Positions 32,254-43,935 of a stretch of DNA of 64,000 nt are shown here, piece after piece. The notes below the pieces were generated by a model. That model made no database searches, was not told the origin of the DNA, and saw only the letters and a list, made by a program, of their open reading frames with translations. This DNA comes from Polytrichum commune. Its lineage: Eukaryota; Streptophyta; Polytrichopsida; Polytrichales; Polytrichaceae. How positions within the stretch are numbered: the first letter of the stretch is position 1; each line of letters starts with the position of its first letter. The stretch lies in contig OX485806.1 in NCBI GenBank assembly GCA_950295325.1, positions 34,660,001 to 34,724,000 of the forward strand, written 5' to 3'. Made by a program: the position numbers and the translations under genes.

Positions 32254-35200
32254 ATGGGTACTACTACTCATCATGTCAAGCAGCAGCTTCCCGGGATGCG
32301 CCTTTGCCTGGTTGCTGCAACAATTTTGATGGTTTTCTTGCAGCTGCCACACAGGGCTCTGGGGATTGACGCCAGTACCAAGCAAGCCAACTTGGACGCT
32401 GTGAAGCAGAGTTTCTTCAACTGGGTGACCCAGGTGGACCAGAACTACCAGGCGCATGTGGCTGCAGGCACTGCCACCCTGGGCTTCCAGAGTGTAGAAG
32501 CTCTGGCTAGCAAGGCTGCTGGGAACACTCTGGTGGTGGGAGGAGGAGGAGCTTATAAGACTGTGCAGGCAGCTGTGGATGCTGCGCCCTCTGATGGCAC
32601 TCGGACACAGATCACCATCAACTCCGGCACCTATGTGTGAGATTTTAATTCTAACTCTCCTGCCGCACAGGATTAACTTCATGATTGTAGGTCCTGAAAA
32701 TAAAATTCAAAAAATAAAACTAAATTGTGAGTCTAGCAGTAACATATCCTCTGAAGCTATTTATGATGTGCTGATTGTCAGATTTTCTACACTCTGGAAC
32801 AGATTTCTGAAGTCCTAGCCTGAGGAATTGCCTTGTATGCTGTAGTTACCTTGGAGGTTGTCTCAAACTGATGGTTCAATTAAAGCTGTTAGTAGTTGTT
32901 GGGTCCCCAAACATTGTCGAATTTGTCGATAATTTCCTCCTAGCTGGAATCTATGTGCGTCTTCCACACAGCGGTTAATGTGTTTGTCTCCACAAGATTT
33001 TCGGAGCTTCCGAACAGGTTTTGTGAGTCTTATAGCCTGGGCATTCCTTCTACTATCATGTTGATTCAGAGGTTGTCAGTCGCTGGTGAAGCTGGCTGCA
33101 AGTTGTTGTAAGACTGCCCACAAGATTATGTGTAGCTGATCCTATGAGGTTGTTGTGAGTCCAGCTACAAAGCCTGAGAAATTTCTTATTAGCTCAGAGT
33201 TTATTGACTGATAGTGTGTTGAACCTGAAAATTCTATTTTTGGCTCCCCAAATCCAATTTGAAGCTCATAGCTGCAGGAAAGCAGATTCCGCACATTTCA
33301 AAGCTTGTATTAGCAGTCTCCAGCAAAGGTTTGGAGCTACTGAAAAGGTTTATGTGAAATTAGCACACAGTAATTAATCCTCAGCTAGCTATACTTTTTA
33401 ATAAGTTGGCTCAAAGTTCATCCACTGGTGGTGAAGCTGGAATTTTCTGCTGTCAAGAAATTTCTCATAGCTGAAAACCGCATCTTTCTTTCAATGCGTT
33501 GGCCTAAGCAATGCTAGAGTGATAGTTGAGAAGCCTTTGCCAAATAGTCCGGTGCATCGTTTGATAATTGTTGGATGCCCAGTCATTATTGTCATCAAAT
33601 CCAAAAAGTCCAGAGAAGGAGGGACTCGCCTGAGAAGCTCCAAACATTTAACAAATTCTCTCAGAGAAGACAGGATTTATCTCCCGAACATAATTTAGAG
33701 ATGAGTCTAGGAGTGGTAAGTTCCCAGCTTCGATCCCCTTATAATATTATGTTGACTTTGTGCTTGTAATCCTTGGCACCTTTTGTGGTCTATTTCTAGA
33801 GGTACTACACAGTACTGAGGGCTAGTATATAAAATTTGACCTTTCATCGCAGACATGAAGTGGAGCAAGGTATCAATTATGCTTCCTCTTTCTTTACATT
33901 TCAGGTTACAACTAGAATTGTTCAAATTTTGACAGCACTGGTGGATGCTTGAATATTTAGTGGATGATGAGGTGATGAATGTCGAGGATTAGTCTAATTA
34001 TTAATATTTTACTATGTTTTGCAGAGGGAAGGTGACAGTGCCCAAGGGAAAGGTCATCACATTTCAAGGGGTTGGGAACCCAGTGTTGGTTTATGGAGAC
34101 ACAGCCAATTCAGCTGGGAGCACTCAAAATAGTGCCTCCACTGCCATTCTTGCAGACAATTTCATCGCCAAAGGTGTGGTCTTTAAGGTAAGATACTAAG
34201 CTTCACAAATAAACTCCCAACATCAATTTTTAAGATTTTAATGTAGTCGCGTTGTAGAACTCCAATTCGTAGATATTAGATAGAAACGTTGGCTTCATGT
34301 GGAAGCAAGCGCGAAGGAAGAGCTTCTTCAATTGCCCCCGGGTTGCTGCCATCTTTTGGTGGGGGATTCTCCGGCAACTAAATTTTGGATGGACATGACG
34401 TAAGTGCTACTATAGAGAGAGACAGAAGGTGTAAAGAAGGGCGTGGATTCAGCATGAGTTTCAGAAGAAAATGAGGTGGTTGGGGTCCCCTTGGATTCTG
34501 GTTACGAGTGGTGGGAAGAGTTAGTACCTTGTTGTATAGATGGTTCGGGGTTTGACTTCCGAAGAGGCCCAATAAATGGCAGCCTGGCTCAAGTAGAAAA
34601 GCATTTATCCCCTACCAGGACTTGTGATGACAATGTCAGGTTTTTCAGTCAAGTGTCTCAATCCAGTATGCCCTCTCTCAATTGGGTCGACTCCAACTTC
34701 TTCTGTAGATTGCAGAAAAAGAAAGAAGAAAAGAAGAGATGAGACCGATGTTGTCACTACTAGTGTGAATTATGGTGTTGCTTCATTTTCGAGTTGGTCT
34801 AAGTCTATACGTAGTTTTAAAACATGCATTATAAGAATTAGAGGGCCCCAACAACTAGAACGCGGTGTGGACAAGCCGACCCGCACCTATCTCGATACCT
34901 TTGTTGTGTTTTGGAGTCTTCAATTAAACCTGGTGATGTTGGTTGTCATGTAGAACTCTGCGCCTGCACCTGCCGGAGGAGCAGTTGGGAAACAAGCAGT
35001 AGCTCTACGGATCACGGGAGACAAAGCTGCTTTCTATAATTGCCAGTTTTACGGAGCTCAAGATACACTATATGATCAGAAAGGCCGTCACTACTTTAAG
35101 AATTGCTACATTCAAGGGTCCATCGACTTCATCTTTGGAGATGGCCAATCACTCTATGAGGTTTGCTACAATTATAGCCCTTCAAATTTCAAGCACTTGA

Positions 35201-37527
35201 CATAGGAGTTATCTCTAACTCTCAACTTATCCTATCTTAATGTTCTCTCTCTCTCTCTCATTTATATTATCCTACTTATTAATTATTTCTGCCAAAGGTG
35301 TTAATTGACCTCCTACAATCAACCACCTATCAATTTTTTCAATCTCCTCAAAAGTGACACTTTGTGCAGAGCTGTTGACTGAACTCCATAACTAATCCCT
35401 CTGTAATTTTCTCAATATCCTCACAAGTGATCCTCTCGTGTGTCCATAGCCGATCCCTATGATTTTCTTCACGTCCAATTTCCTAAGAACGTTTTGCAAT
35501 ATCCACAAAAACATATTAAAGTGATTTTGTTTCTTATACCAAGCTGCGTTCGTTGAACTGCATAGCCGATTCCTGGTATGAATATAATATTTCATTTATA
35601 TCCTCATGATGCGTGATTGTATTTGCAGACCTGTCAATTGAACTCCATAGCCAATCCCGGGAGTGGCTCTTTGACGGCTCAGAAGAGAACAGGCAACGAG
35701 AACACAGGTTTCTCTTTCGTCGGGTGCACTATCACAGGATCTGGACCCATTTACCTAGGCCGAGCTTGGGGCCCAAACTCCAGAGTGGTTTTCATTTATT
35801 GCACCATCGCCGACATCATCACCCCTGCCGGCTGGTATGACTGGGGTGTGAGCAGCAGGGATAAGTAAGTTTCTCCAACCAATAACACCTAGTAAAAAGT
35901 ATCTGGTGTAAATGAAATTTACCAGAAGGGTAAAGACCTGACCTATTTTTGTGAGTGTAATTAGACACGCCTGCTTGTCAGGCAAAACATAACATTACTT
36001 ACTCAACAACTAATGTAGACGTGCCTGATTTAGTTACTTCTCTTAAATGGTCGCCTATATTTAAGTGGTATGTGGTTTACAGGTGGCTCCAAGAGGTGAT
36101 ATCAAAAAGACATGTGTAGAAAAAAGGTTGGATTGCATGCTCAAAATATGATAAGCTAAACTCAACAGTCCACATAACTTTCTTTTGGAGGGGGGAAAGA
36201 CCTATATGACCATTTAATGAGCATGAGAATTTTCAGTTTTAATGATGAGTACAATGTTCATATGAGCTCTGAAAATTATGAGGAAAATGGATATGGCCTT
36301 GATTTGGATTTGGTACCCGTCTCATATTTTCCTATGTTTCATATCCTGAGAGAAGTGGGTTAGTGAGAAAAAGTAACCATTCAAGAAAGACCTACCTTAG
36401 CCTGGTTCAGTGGGCCAAAAGTACAATTCTCGCGTTGTATCCGAATTGTACCTCTGTTATCTTCGCAGTTGGAGATTCAGCGATGAATCCCAGACCCAAC
36501 ATGAGCTTGGAGGAAGCTCGCGTCTGCTCTGTAATGGCATCTCCTCATTTTGGAAAAAGAACAAGTTCCTACCACTTGCTTAGTATACTAATGTTGTGAG
36601 AATACTGCAGCCAGTAGTTGTCAGTGTTTTTGGAAGGATCTTCCATTTCTCCAAACAGTTTGCCTGGTGAGATGGCGCCAAAATGTAGGTCTGTTCTTTA
36701 CAGAGGACAGTCACAGCAACTCCTGGTTCAGCCTTTCTGCAAATTCCAGGCCAGAAGGTACACTTGAGCTCCGTCCTGGTGACGGACCCTCAATCTTGCA
36801 GAAAGGCATCAGGAGATGCCATTATCAATACGCAAATGCCAAATTCTATCACTCTCGAGCTGTATAGTTTCAAAGAAAGCTTCAATAAATAGTCCTATTA
36901 CTATGGGCCACAGTAATGTTTTTAGGGCCCACGCTAATTTTCATAGTGATGAGTAATGTGGGCAACGTTAATCCTCAACTCAGATTAAATTTTCAGTAGA
37001 CAATTAGTGTGGGTCACATTAAATGCTTTCCACAAAATTAATGTGGTCTGTGGGTGATTTTCTTACTTTGTGCTACTTTTGTCTTGTAACTAATATTCAA
37101 AGTGTTGGTTGACAATCTTCATGAAGAATTAGGGGGAAGATCCAGGATCTTGGACCCCTGTAATTTCCACCTTGACTAGAAAACTCGTGCGGCCTACGTT
37201 ACTTATTTTTACTCTAATTCTCCACCCACACTAATAGCATAATTTAGTATATTGATCAAATTCGTATGTTGACATCATATCCTCCAAAGCCATTCTTTGT
37301 TTTTGTGTACTATGAAATTTACCATCTGCTTGTATGCTCTTATGATCGTATTAATTTTTCTTTTCACAATTCTGTGCAGGACGGTATTCTATGGACAATA
37401 CAAATGCTCCGGTCCAGGTGCCGATGAGAGCAAGCGTGTAAGTTGGTCACAAGAGCTCACAGCCTCGCAAGCGGCCGGATTCTCAACTGTCAGTTTCATT
37501 GATGGGAGCAGTTGGATTCAATCCTAA
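32254..37527 (+). CDS. Pectin methylesterase (CE8), five exons, 378 aa
   Basis: Removes methyl ester groups from homogalacturonan in the cell wall, releasing methanol. Exons are 32254-32636, 34025-34187, 34954-35160, 35629-35864 and 37380-37527; all introns are GT-AG and the frame joins exactly (1137 nt with the TAA stop). Residues 1-37 form a signal peptide (hydrophobic core [15 protein letters not shown], likely cut near ALG-ID; Met15 is an alternative start). The catalytic domain follows with no PRO inhibitor-like domain, so this is a short-type enzyme. Expected catalytic motifs are present: QAVALR (Gln196), GAQDTLYD (Gln218, Asp219), DFIFGDG (Asp240) and LGRAWG (Arg296, Trp298). The usual GxYxEK motif is replaced by GTYVGK across the first splice junction, which is odd. 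The LGRAW variant resembles the QRT1/PME53-like clade; that placement is from memory of the family. Predicted secreted and active. Confidence 0.93.
36045..36410 (+). repeat. 360-bp dispersed repeat inside pectinesterase intron 4
   Basis: The whole element runs from CGCCTATATTTAAGTGGTAT to AGTAACCATTCAAGAAAGAC. The same sequence in the opposite orientation occupies 46985-47360 in intron 2 of the glutaredoxin-like gene, and partial copies occur elsewhere. The full copies in the two genes are both intronic and lie in the same orientation relative to transcription. No coding capacity. Confidence 0.75.
36895..37236 (+). mobile_element. MITE inside pectinesterase intron 4
   Basis: About 342 bp. 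CTATTACTATGGG at the left and CCCACACTAATAG at the right are imperfect inverted repeats. A related copy lies at 63074-63410. Shared inner blocks include AAAATTAATGTG and GGGGGAAGATCCAGG/GGGGAAGACCCAGG. Its right end is only about 145 bp from the acceptor site of exon 5. Confidence 0.6.
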
Positions 37528-38159
37528 GACCCTAAAAAAAACTTATTTAATTTAAACCCATATCACGTAAATGATCTTTGTTTCTTCACGATTTTAAAGC
37601 CGGTTTCATCGTCATGGGTGGGAGACAAACAAATGAATTCCTCTCCTACCATAACAATATTCTGTTCAAATTGTCTATTAGTTTTCCAATCATAAGCAAA
37701 GCCTAGTCCAGGCTACAAGTACCTAAAATTCAACCGAGGGTTAATTCATACCTGAAGGACATGACTGGAGTTTGACATGTATAGTGCTGTACTTGTATAC
37801 TTCACCCGCAAAATACAGGCCACTTAAGTACTACATGAGCTGTTTTTTTCAAGCTCTGGGAGGTTGATCCGGGTCCTGACTGCCAAGCAAGAATATTGAT
37901 CAGATATTCAAGTGTCTATAATCTGTTACAGATTCTTCAATAAACATGTGATCTCTTGAGTCTTGACTCTATCTCAGCCTCTCCTAAGTTACCTGATCTT
38001 GTCATTCAGCAACATTGAGCGGAAAATGTGGGTTCCAATATTTTTGGCTTGTTTCATCTTGTTACGATCTCTGAGCAGCCATGTGCACACAATTGTAGTT
38101 CAATGCATAGGGTTTTGTTCCTCCTCTTCATTTCTATGTACGGAACCACTACAAACACA
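37528..38159. other. 3' flank of the pectinesterase gene
   Basis: Untranslated region and intergenic sequence. No further gene. Confidence 0.4.
37939..37944 (+). promoter_or_regulatory. Candidate polyadenylation signal
   Basis: AATAAA lies 412 bases after the pectinesterase stop codon. It is the clearest canonical signal downstream, but plant signals are loose, so usage is uncertain. Confidence 0.3.
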
Positions 38160-38672
38160 TGTTCTTGCCACTACATCGTTTATGGTATGTAGTGCCACAT
38201 GCGTAATAGGGTCACTTAGTACCCTATTTTGAGATGTATGCTAGGTTACACTAATGGTTGGCCAACATGACTCTTGAACGTTGACCAACAACTCATGACT
38301 CTTGCTGTTCAAGTGCACTTATTACTATCTTGGCATGAGTGTGTTCAATAATGTTATTAAGGTTTATGCATGTGCTACATAACGGTCTACAAAGACTTTG
38401 ACTAAAGTGTACACAAATGACACTTGACATCAGTATGTTCAAGAATATCTTCCTTTTGCATATTAAATTATAAACACATGAAACTTGCCATTAGTATGCT
38501 CAATACTATCTTCCTCTTGCATAATAAAACACAAAACTATCATCTCAAGTATCCCAATGTGTTACACCAAATGTATTGTAAAAAAAATTTACTTCAAAAA
38601 ATTACTTATGTTGGCAAATAGTATCATGTTGACAATTACCAGTAGTGACACTTTGAGAACTCTGGGCATCTA

Positions 38673-39390
38673 CACTTAATATGATATTAAGTGTCACCAA
38701 TTCTAATTGTCTTGCTCAATACTAATTGCAAACCGCGGTATAGTGTCACCAACACTAATTGTTAACCCAACATTATTTGTCATTCCTTGTAAATTTGGGG
38801 GGGGGGGAATATATGTGTATAGTGTTGCAATTACTATCACTTACCAAGTACTTTTTCATTCAAATTTCAATCATCCAGGACAATATTTCAATACAAGTTG
38901 CTAACAAGAGAAGGTAGGGTTTTGGCTAATGGATGAACTCATCCATCATCCATGACAGTCTTTGTAAACTTATTCATAGGAAGTGTCATCCAAAAAGTTA
39001 CCATAGTGACATAAAATACCCTCAGGGGGGCAGTGTGTTGAAAAATTAAGGATATAGGTGCGAACAACCACTATTTTATAGGGGGGTATTACTTTCAATT
39101 TTTTTTTTTTTTTTCACATGCTATCATTATGTAAATTTCTACTTTGGGTTAATAGAAAAATGGCTTGCATTACTTATAATTCCAAATTACCTATTATTCC
39201 ATACCCTATAGTACTTTAAAGATGTCTAGTGCCATTTTTGATACCCTATATTACTCTTAAGTCCATTTATAATTTTTTGCCCTCATGTTTATAAAATACC
39301 CTATCATTTGTTCGCACGTATACTGCTACTCCAACCAATGACTAACCCCCCCGAGAAAATACCATATGACACTAATTAACATATTAAGTG
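38673..39390 (-). mobile_element. TA-flanked MITE (copy D), carrying a nested element
   Basis: Ends are CACTTAATATG and CATATTAAGTG with TA outside each. Without the nested 335-bp element and its 8-bp duplication it is 375 bp, matching copy A (373 bp). The uninterrupted host at 58592 reads GGCATCTAGTTTAGG, whereas here GGCATC-TA and TA-GTTTAG flank the element, proving that TA was duplicated. This supports Tc1/mariner (Stowaway-like) rather than CACTA. Confidence 0.85.
39021..39355. mobile_element. hAT-like element nested in MITE copy D
   Basis: A 335-bp element begins CTCAGGGGGGCAGT and ends ACTAACCCCCCCGAG. It is flanked by the 8-bp direct repeat AAAATACC (39013-39020 and 39356-39363). Its ends match those of the CTCGGGGGGTGCAC family in the outer bases but not the interior. 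An inner inverted repeat GTGCGAACAA...TTGTTCGCAC is also present. Non-coding, with a poly-T run at about 39097-39114. Confidence 0.85.
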
Positions 39391-39479
39391 TAGTTTAGAC
39401 TATTTGCCAATAATGTGTGTAACACTAAATACCATGAATAGTTTTACAATCTACTATGATGGTGGATCATGAATTCTCC

Positions 39480-40230
39480 ACTAGAATCTGATGGACGAAG
39501 CAACCTACACAGAAACCAACCCAAAGTCTCCAACTTCAGTTGTGGCATCACCATGGAATCGATAATGCCATGACACATGTCCCTAGTTTTGAGTGCTATA
39601 GTGAGGAGGAATTCGTTTCAAAATGAGTGGTTATGGCAAACTCTTAAAGACATTGGTAATGTCTTCAGGCCAGCTATTGGCTTCAAAAACTCGTAGTAAT
39701 TTTAATTTAAGGAATAAAATTACCAAAAAAATTGCAATCCTCCTGATTTTTATCTTCCTACACGGGAATATTTTGCACCACCTTATACTTCTCCAAACTT
39801 GGTGCAAAATCTCTTAAGTGGTCGGTTATGGGTGCCTCTACTCTCATGTCTCCCCAAAGCTTATAAGTAGCCTATAGGAAGGTCAGGGCAATTGGAAAAT
39901 TAACCACCAAAATCTGTTGAGTAAATAAATCAATCCAAAGTCACTTTGAGAATGACAGGAAAGGAACCAACAACCTTGCCTGCAACAGTAGACTCTAGAA
40001 ACTCCGAGCTATGAAGAGTTCCCAACAGGTTCTCAATGTTTTCACCTTCTACTAAGTTAATTACACAAACAAATAAGAGATACATATAAGATTCTCATAG
40101 TTGACCAGAATATTCTTAGTCTTTATGTAGTATAACAGTGCTTCCTGAGCCCAAATTGCATAAAAAATAGTAAGATGTTTGTATTCTTTAGGAATAAAAA
40201 ACTTGAAAAGAAGAGGGTCCCAAAAAGTCA
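39480..40230 (-). pseudogene. Frame-broken coding-like relic
   Basis: On the minus strand, scattered frames give protein-like runs interrupted by stops and shifts. One open run of about 60 codons ends near 40060 (it includes FFIPKEYKHLTIFYAIWAQE). A second follows in another frame (VEGENIENLLGTLHSSEFLE), ending at about 39930. A third at 39620-39830 is the segment also repeated at 28680-28925 and 58140-58300. The family is not recognised. The order suggests one decayed gene or transposon protein, but this rests only on codon-like texture. Confidence 0.3.
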
Positions 40231-41108
40231 ACAAAGCAATGTGGTTTGGTTGGTTGGTGCCAACTCTGCATTGAATTTCACATACACAACCTATGTTGTT
40301 GCCAACACATTGGTCATAATAGCTCTTCCCTTGTGACCAAATTCCAATTTTTTAGGGGGGAAAATTATATCCTATTGCCAATTATGAATTTGGATGAAAC
40401 ACACATGAAGCCAAATGACATTCGTCACCATGCATTGTGCAACCAACATGCAGATACTCGTAAAACCAGCCTTATCTTGGTGAGTAAGGGCACACTTTCA
40501 TGTGCCGGCCAAGGTGCCAAAATACCACTAGACCACACAAATTTGGAACCCCGTCCACGTGAACTTTTGCACTCAATTTATTCACAAAAGGAGAATCGGA
40601 GCCAACAAAATAATTGTAGGGGGACTTGAATTTTGAGTGTTCATTTTAGGCTCACATACCCTAACTCTTCAAGACCCAAGTCCAAATCTCCCCAGAAATA
40701 GCCTTAAGAAGTTCATCCCAATTCAATAGCTTAATATAAAGAAATCTATACCTCCAATTGATGGATCTAACCGTGCAGATGGCATGTTAGTAAAGTTATG
40801 ATTGTTCAAAAAACACTCAACCGCCCATGTGTCTCAGTCCAAAGGACTATAGTGTAAGCATGTGCACACAAGAAAAAGTGATTGCCCAAACAAAAAAGAT
40901 CCTTCTCAATGTTTAGCAATCAAGTACTAAATCCATAAAATGCATTGAAAAATCACTACAAGGATCACGGGTCATGGCTACTCCAAAATCGATTTCAGAA
41001 ATCCAATCAAAGATTCTAACAGCTTAGAGACCTAAAATCTACCTTATAGTGACAAAGAACCATTGGCAACGACCCATGATCCTTGTCAATGTCCCATGGA
41101 GATTTTTT
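40231..41108. other. No recognisable feature
   Basis: An open frame at 40246-40629 (+) of 127 codons lies antisense to the upstream part of the relic described above. It has no recognised domain and I do not call it a gene. Confidence 0.35.
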
Positions 41109-41714
41109 GGGCATAATCGCTCCATACCCTAATGCTTACAAGTCCAACCGGTTACACGGTGATATCTTTCGATATTTCTCTTCATTGAATTGGGGCACGG
41201 TCTATAAATTCCTGTAAAATGATCAGCAATTTTCCCTGAAGCCTTGAACTTCACCTGCTCATTTCTCAAACTCAACCGGTTCATCTGTAACAGTGATCGG
41301 GGAGATTTTTGGGCATAACCTGTTGAGATTCTAGTGTTTGCAAGTCCAACCGGTTACATGTTGACATCCTTCAGTACTCCTTCATTAAATTGGAGTATAT
41401 TCTATAAATTCCTCTAAAACGATCGGTAATTTTCCTGCAGTCTTGATGATCTTCAACAGGTTATTTCTCGAACTCAACCGGTTCATCTGTAACAGTGATT
41501 GGGGAGATTTTCGGGCATAATCGGTTGAGATCCTAGTGTTTGCAAGTCCAACCGGTTACATGTTGACATCCTTCGGTACTCCTTTATTAAAGTGAGGTAT
41601 ATTCTATAAATTCCTCTAAAATGATCGGTAATTTCCCTGCAGTCTTGATCTTCAACCGGTTACTTCTCAAACTCAACCGGTTCATCTGTGACTAGCAGCC
41701 GATTCTTCCCATCC
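41109..41714 (+). repeat. 202-bp AACCGGTT tandem array, three units
   Basis: The marker GGGCATAA falls at 41109, 41311 and 41513, an exact 202-bp period. Each unit holds AACCGGTTACA about 45 bases in, the block ATAAATTCCTSTAAAAYGAT, and an AACCGGTT pair around CTCAAACTC whose first member is mutated in units 1 and 2. The junction between units lacks the terminal bases present in the dispersed single copies (8.3 and 8.6 kb), as expected if the array grew by unequal exchange. Confidence 0.9.
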
Positions 41715-43718
41715 ATATATTGATCCTTGTAACTTAGTAAACGAGAGAGTCTATGATAGGCATTGAGCGACCCCGTCTACGCAGCATGGGTATGATTGAT
41801 CTGACAGCCTCCACTCCACTTGGAGTCTTTTTGGGGCATTGGTCCGCCAATCACTCACTCTAACTTCACACTTTGGTCATGTGACCCCACACGGGCCGCA
41901 GCGTGGGTGCCAAAGGCGACATACAATACAAGTGTGGAAGCTTAACGTAGTCTGCCACTTTTGTCAGCCTCACTTCGTGATTTCCGTACTCTCACTCGGA
42001 AGGTGTCCCAGCTCCGTCCTCGTCCGGTTAGAACTGTCGTGAGGCGGCCAGTGCCAATCTCCAAATTGCCGATAGTAGACACAATTGTACTCGAGTCCCT
42101 TGGAGGACACAATTGTGGTCCTAGAGGTACAAAAGCTATAGAAAAAAGGCACCTGCCCGCTGCCGTGCATACGAAAATGAAAAATGGATTGATTCATGCC
42201 GAATCGAATTGTTGTGTGTGTACCCGTGATGACGATTCAATGTAACAGAATTTTCCAGCTCACGCGCCGGGTTCTAAAGCGGCCACATTGTTGGTGATAA
42301 TTGAAACACTCTTTTCCGGTCTGTGAATCGGGTGTGAATCTACTCATTGCAACAGGGACCTTGGATCCCATGCAATGAATCATTGATCCAGCCATACATT
42401 GCGAGGTAGACTTGGGGCATATGATGTCGAGTTAGTAGTGGTTAGGCCATGACAAAGGTTGACATCAATTATGGGTGATAAGCGTGCCTAATCGAGTATC
42501 TAAACGAGGAGCAGGTGGAAACGCCAGCAAAATCGCTCGGCCTGACCGCCACACAAAAGTGACTGAAGACATGTGTCCACATTAATTGTCACTTAGCAGA
42601 TTGAAACAAAGAGATCGAAGGTGAGAAGGGTTTAATTGTGGATCATCACAACTGTCTCTATGCTTGCTGCTCCTGAAAAAAAAATTGGCTATAATTTGAA
42701 GCTCTACTTGTGGTGAAGAACTCTGCTTTATTGTGATTTTTGTGCCAAATCTTACAGTCTGAACAAGAGTTGGAGCGGGCTACTTTATCAGGTGTCCACC
42801 CAAGGGTTTGGCTTCTTCCCCAACCTTACTCTTGGAACTTCAAATTCGTCACATTAAATTGGCAAGTTTTTACCCACCCTTTGTTTACCATCGTGGCAGA
42901 AGCTGCTGTGGAGTATGCCAATGTAGCTGTCCTTGTCACCCAAGTTTGAGGGCTTTTAATTCATGGTCTCAAATGGTGCCATTGCTGAATCAATCAAGGT
43001 GAATCAAAACCATGCCTGCATGGAGACTTGAATCATCAATCATTCCCACGCATTTTGTGCCACCCCAGCTACACTCCTCGACTACTTCTGTGTTTTTCCG
43101 TATTCACTTGTGTCAATTGGGCCCCTGTAGCCATAGCTTTCCTCTGTACAATCTCATACGTGTGTCAATTCATTCCATATGTATGGCATTGCTTTGACTT
43201 GGAAAAAGAAGAAGAAAACTGTTAAAATTAGGGCGAAAAGGAAAACCCGAAACCGTGGATCTCCCAACACAAATCTACTACCAGAGGAGCAAGGGCTAAG
43301 CAATGAACCACAACTCTTGTTACAACTGAAACAATGAAATTATTCCCTGAAAGTATGACATGTTTTTCACAAAAGGAAACAATTCCTACACAGAACACTT
43401 GGAAAAAGAGTATCGATAGATCAAAAAGAAGAGCATATTGATTAAAATAGAAATACTTACCTCCATATATCCAGGTGATCACAGACCAAGTTTCAAGCAC
43501 AGTAAAAATTTGGTCCGTTTCACGAACTCCCATACAAGGCAAATAATTTGAGGAGATTTTAGGCTCTCACATTCCCAGGCCATTCAGATTTTAGGTCTGA
43601 AATCAGTCTAATCTAGAGTTCTTTTTTAAAGAAACTGCACTCCGATTCAGAACTCCAACCCCCAATATTGTCGACTCTAGAGCTTAGTTATACCTTAATT
43701 GATGTTGGATGTGGTTCT
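41715..43718. other. Intergenic, no gene recognised
   Basis: Somewhat GC-richer than its surroundings at 41750-42260. Frames at 41839-42245, 42740-42949 and 43028-43225 lack recognisable domains. Nothing else stands out. Confidence 0.4.
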
Positions 43719-43935
43719 ATGAACAGGGAGATCCGACCGCTAGTTACAGACGAGCCAGTTGAATTGAAAAATAACTGGAAGTTCAAGACTTTAGGCAAAT
43801 CGTTGATCCTTGTAGAGGAACCTGTAGAATATACCTTACATTAAAACCGAAAAAATATCAACATGGAACTCGTTGGACTCAGAAATGCTTGATTCTCTTG
43901 GATCTCAATGGAATTTGCCCAAAATCTCCCGGGCC
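43719..43935 (-). repeat. AACCGGTT repeat, diverged single unit
   Basis: Begins GAACAGGGAGATCCGACCGC and ends CCCAAAATCTCCCGGGCC, with a weak central block. The CCGGTT motifs are mutated. Confidence 0.6.

Larger units (their letters stand above)
38160..39460 (+). repeat. Dispersed repeat (copy 1), interrupted by a MITE
   Basis: From GTTTATGGTATGTAGTGCCA to about 39460 the sequence matches 57290-58650. It is interrupted at 38671-39392 by the TA-flanked MITE, which copy 2 lacks. Copy 2 is interrupted at a different point, by the 890-bp segment at 57421-58310. The pair therefore gives empty and filled sites for both insertions. The repeat has no recognised coding content. Confidence 0.75.

Noticed and set aside
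32254-32640. 128-codon open frame as a complete short gene
   Set aside because: It ends at a stop that lies in the intron; the frame joins four downstream exons to make a full pectin methylesterase.
40246-40629. 127-codon plus frame containing NLDET, reminiscent of pogo-type transposases
   Set aside because: A five-residue resemblance without the rest of a DDE domain; it is antisense to a coding-like relic.
41109-41714. CRISPR-like array (regular 202-bp repeats)
   Set aside because: The unit is repeated as a whole with no unique spacers, and the genome is a plant's.
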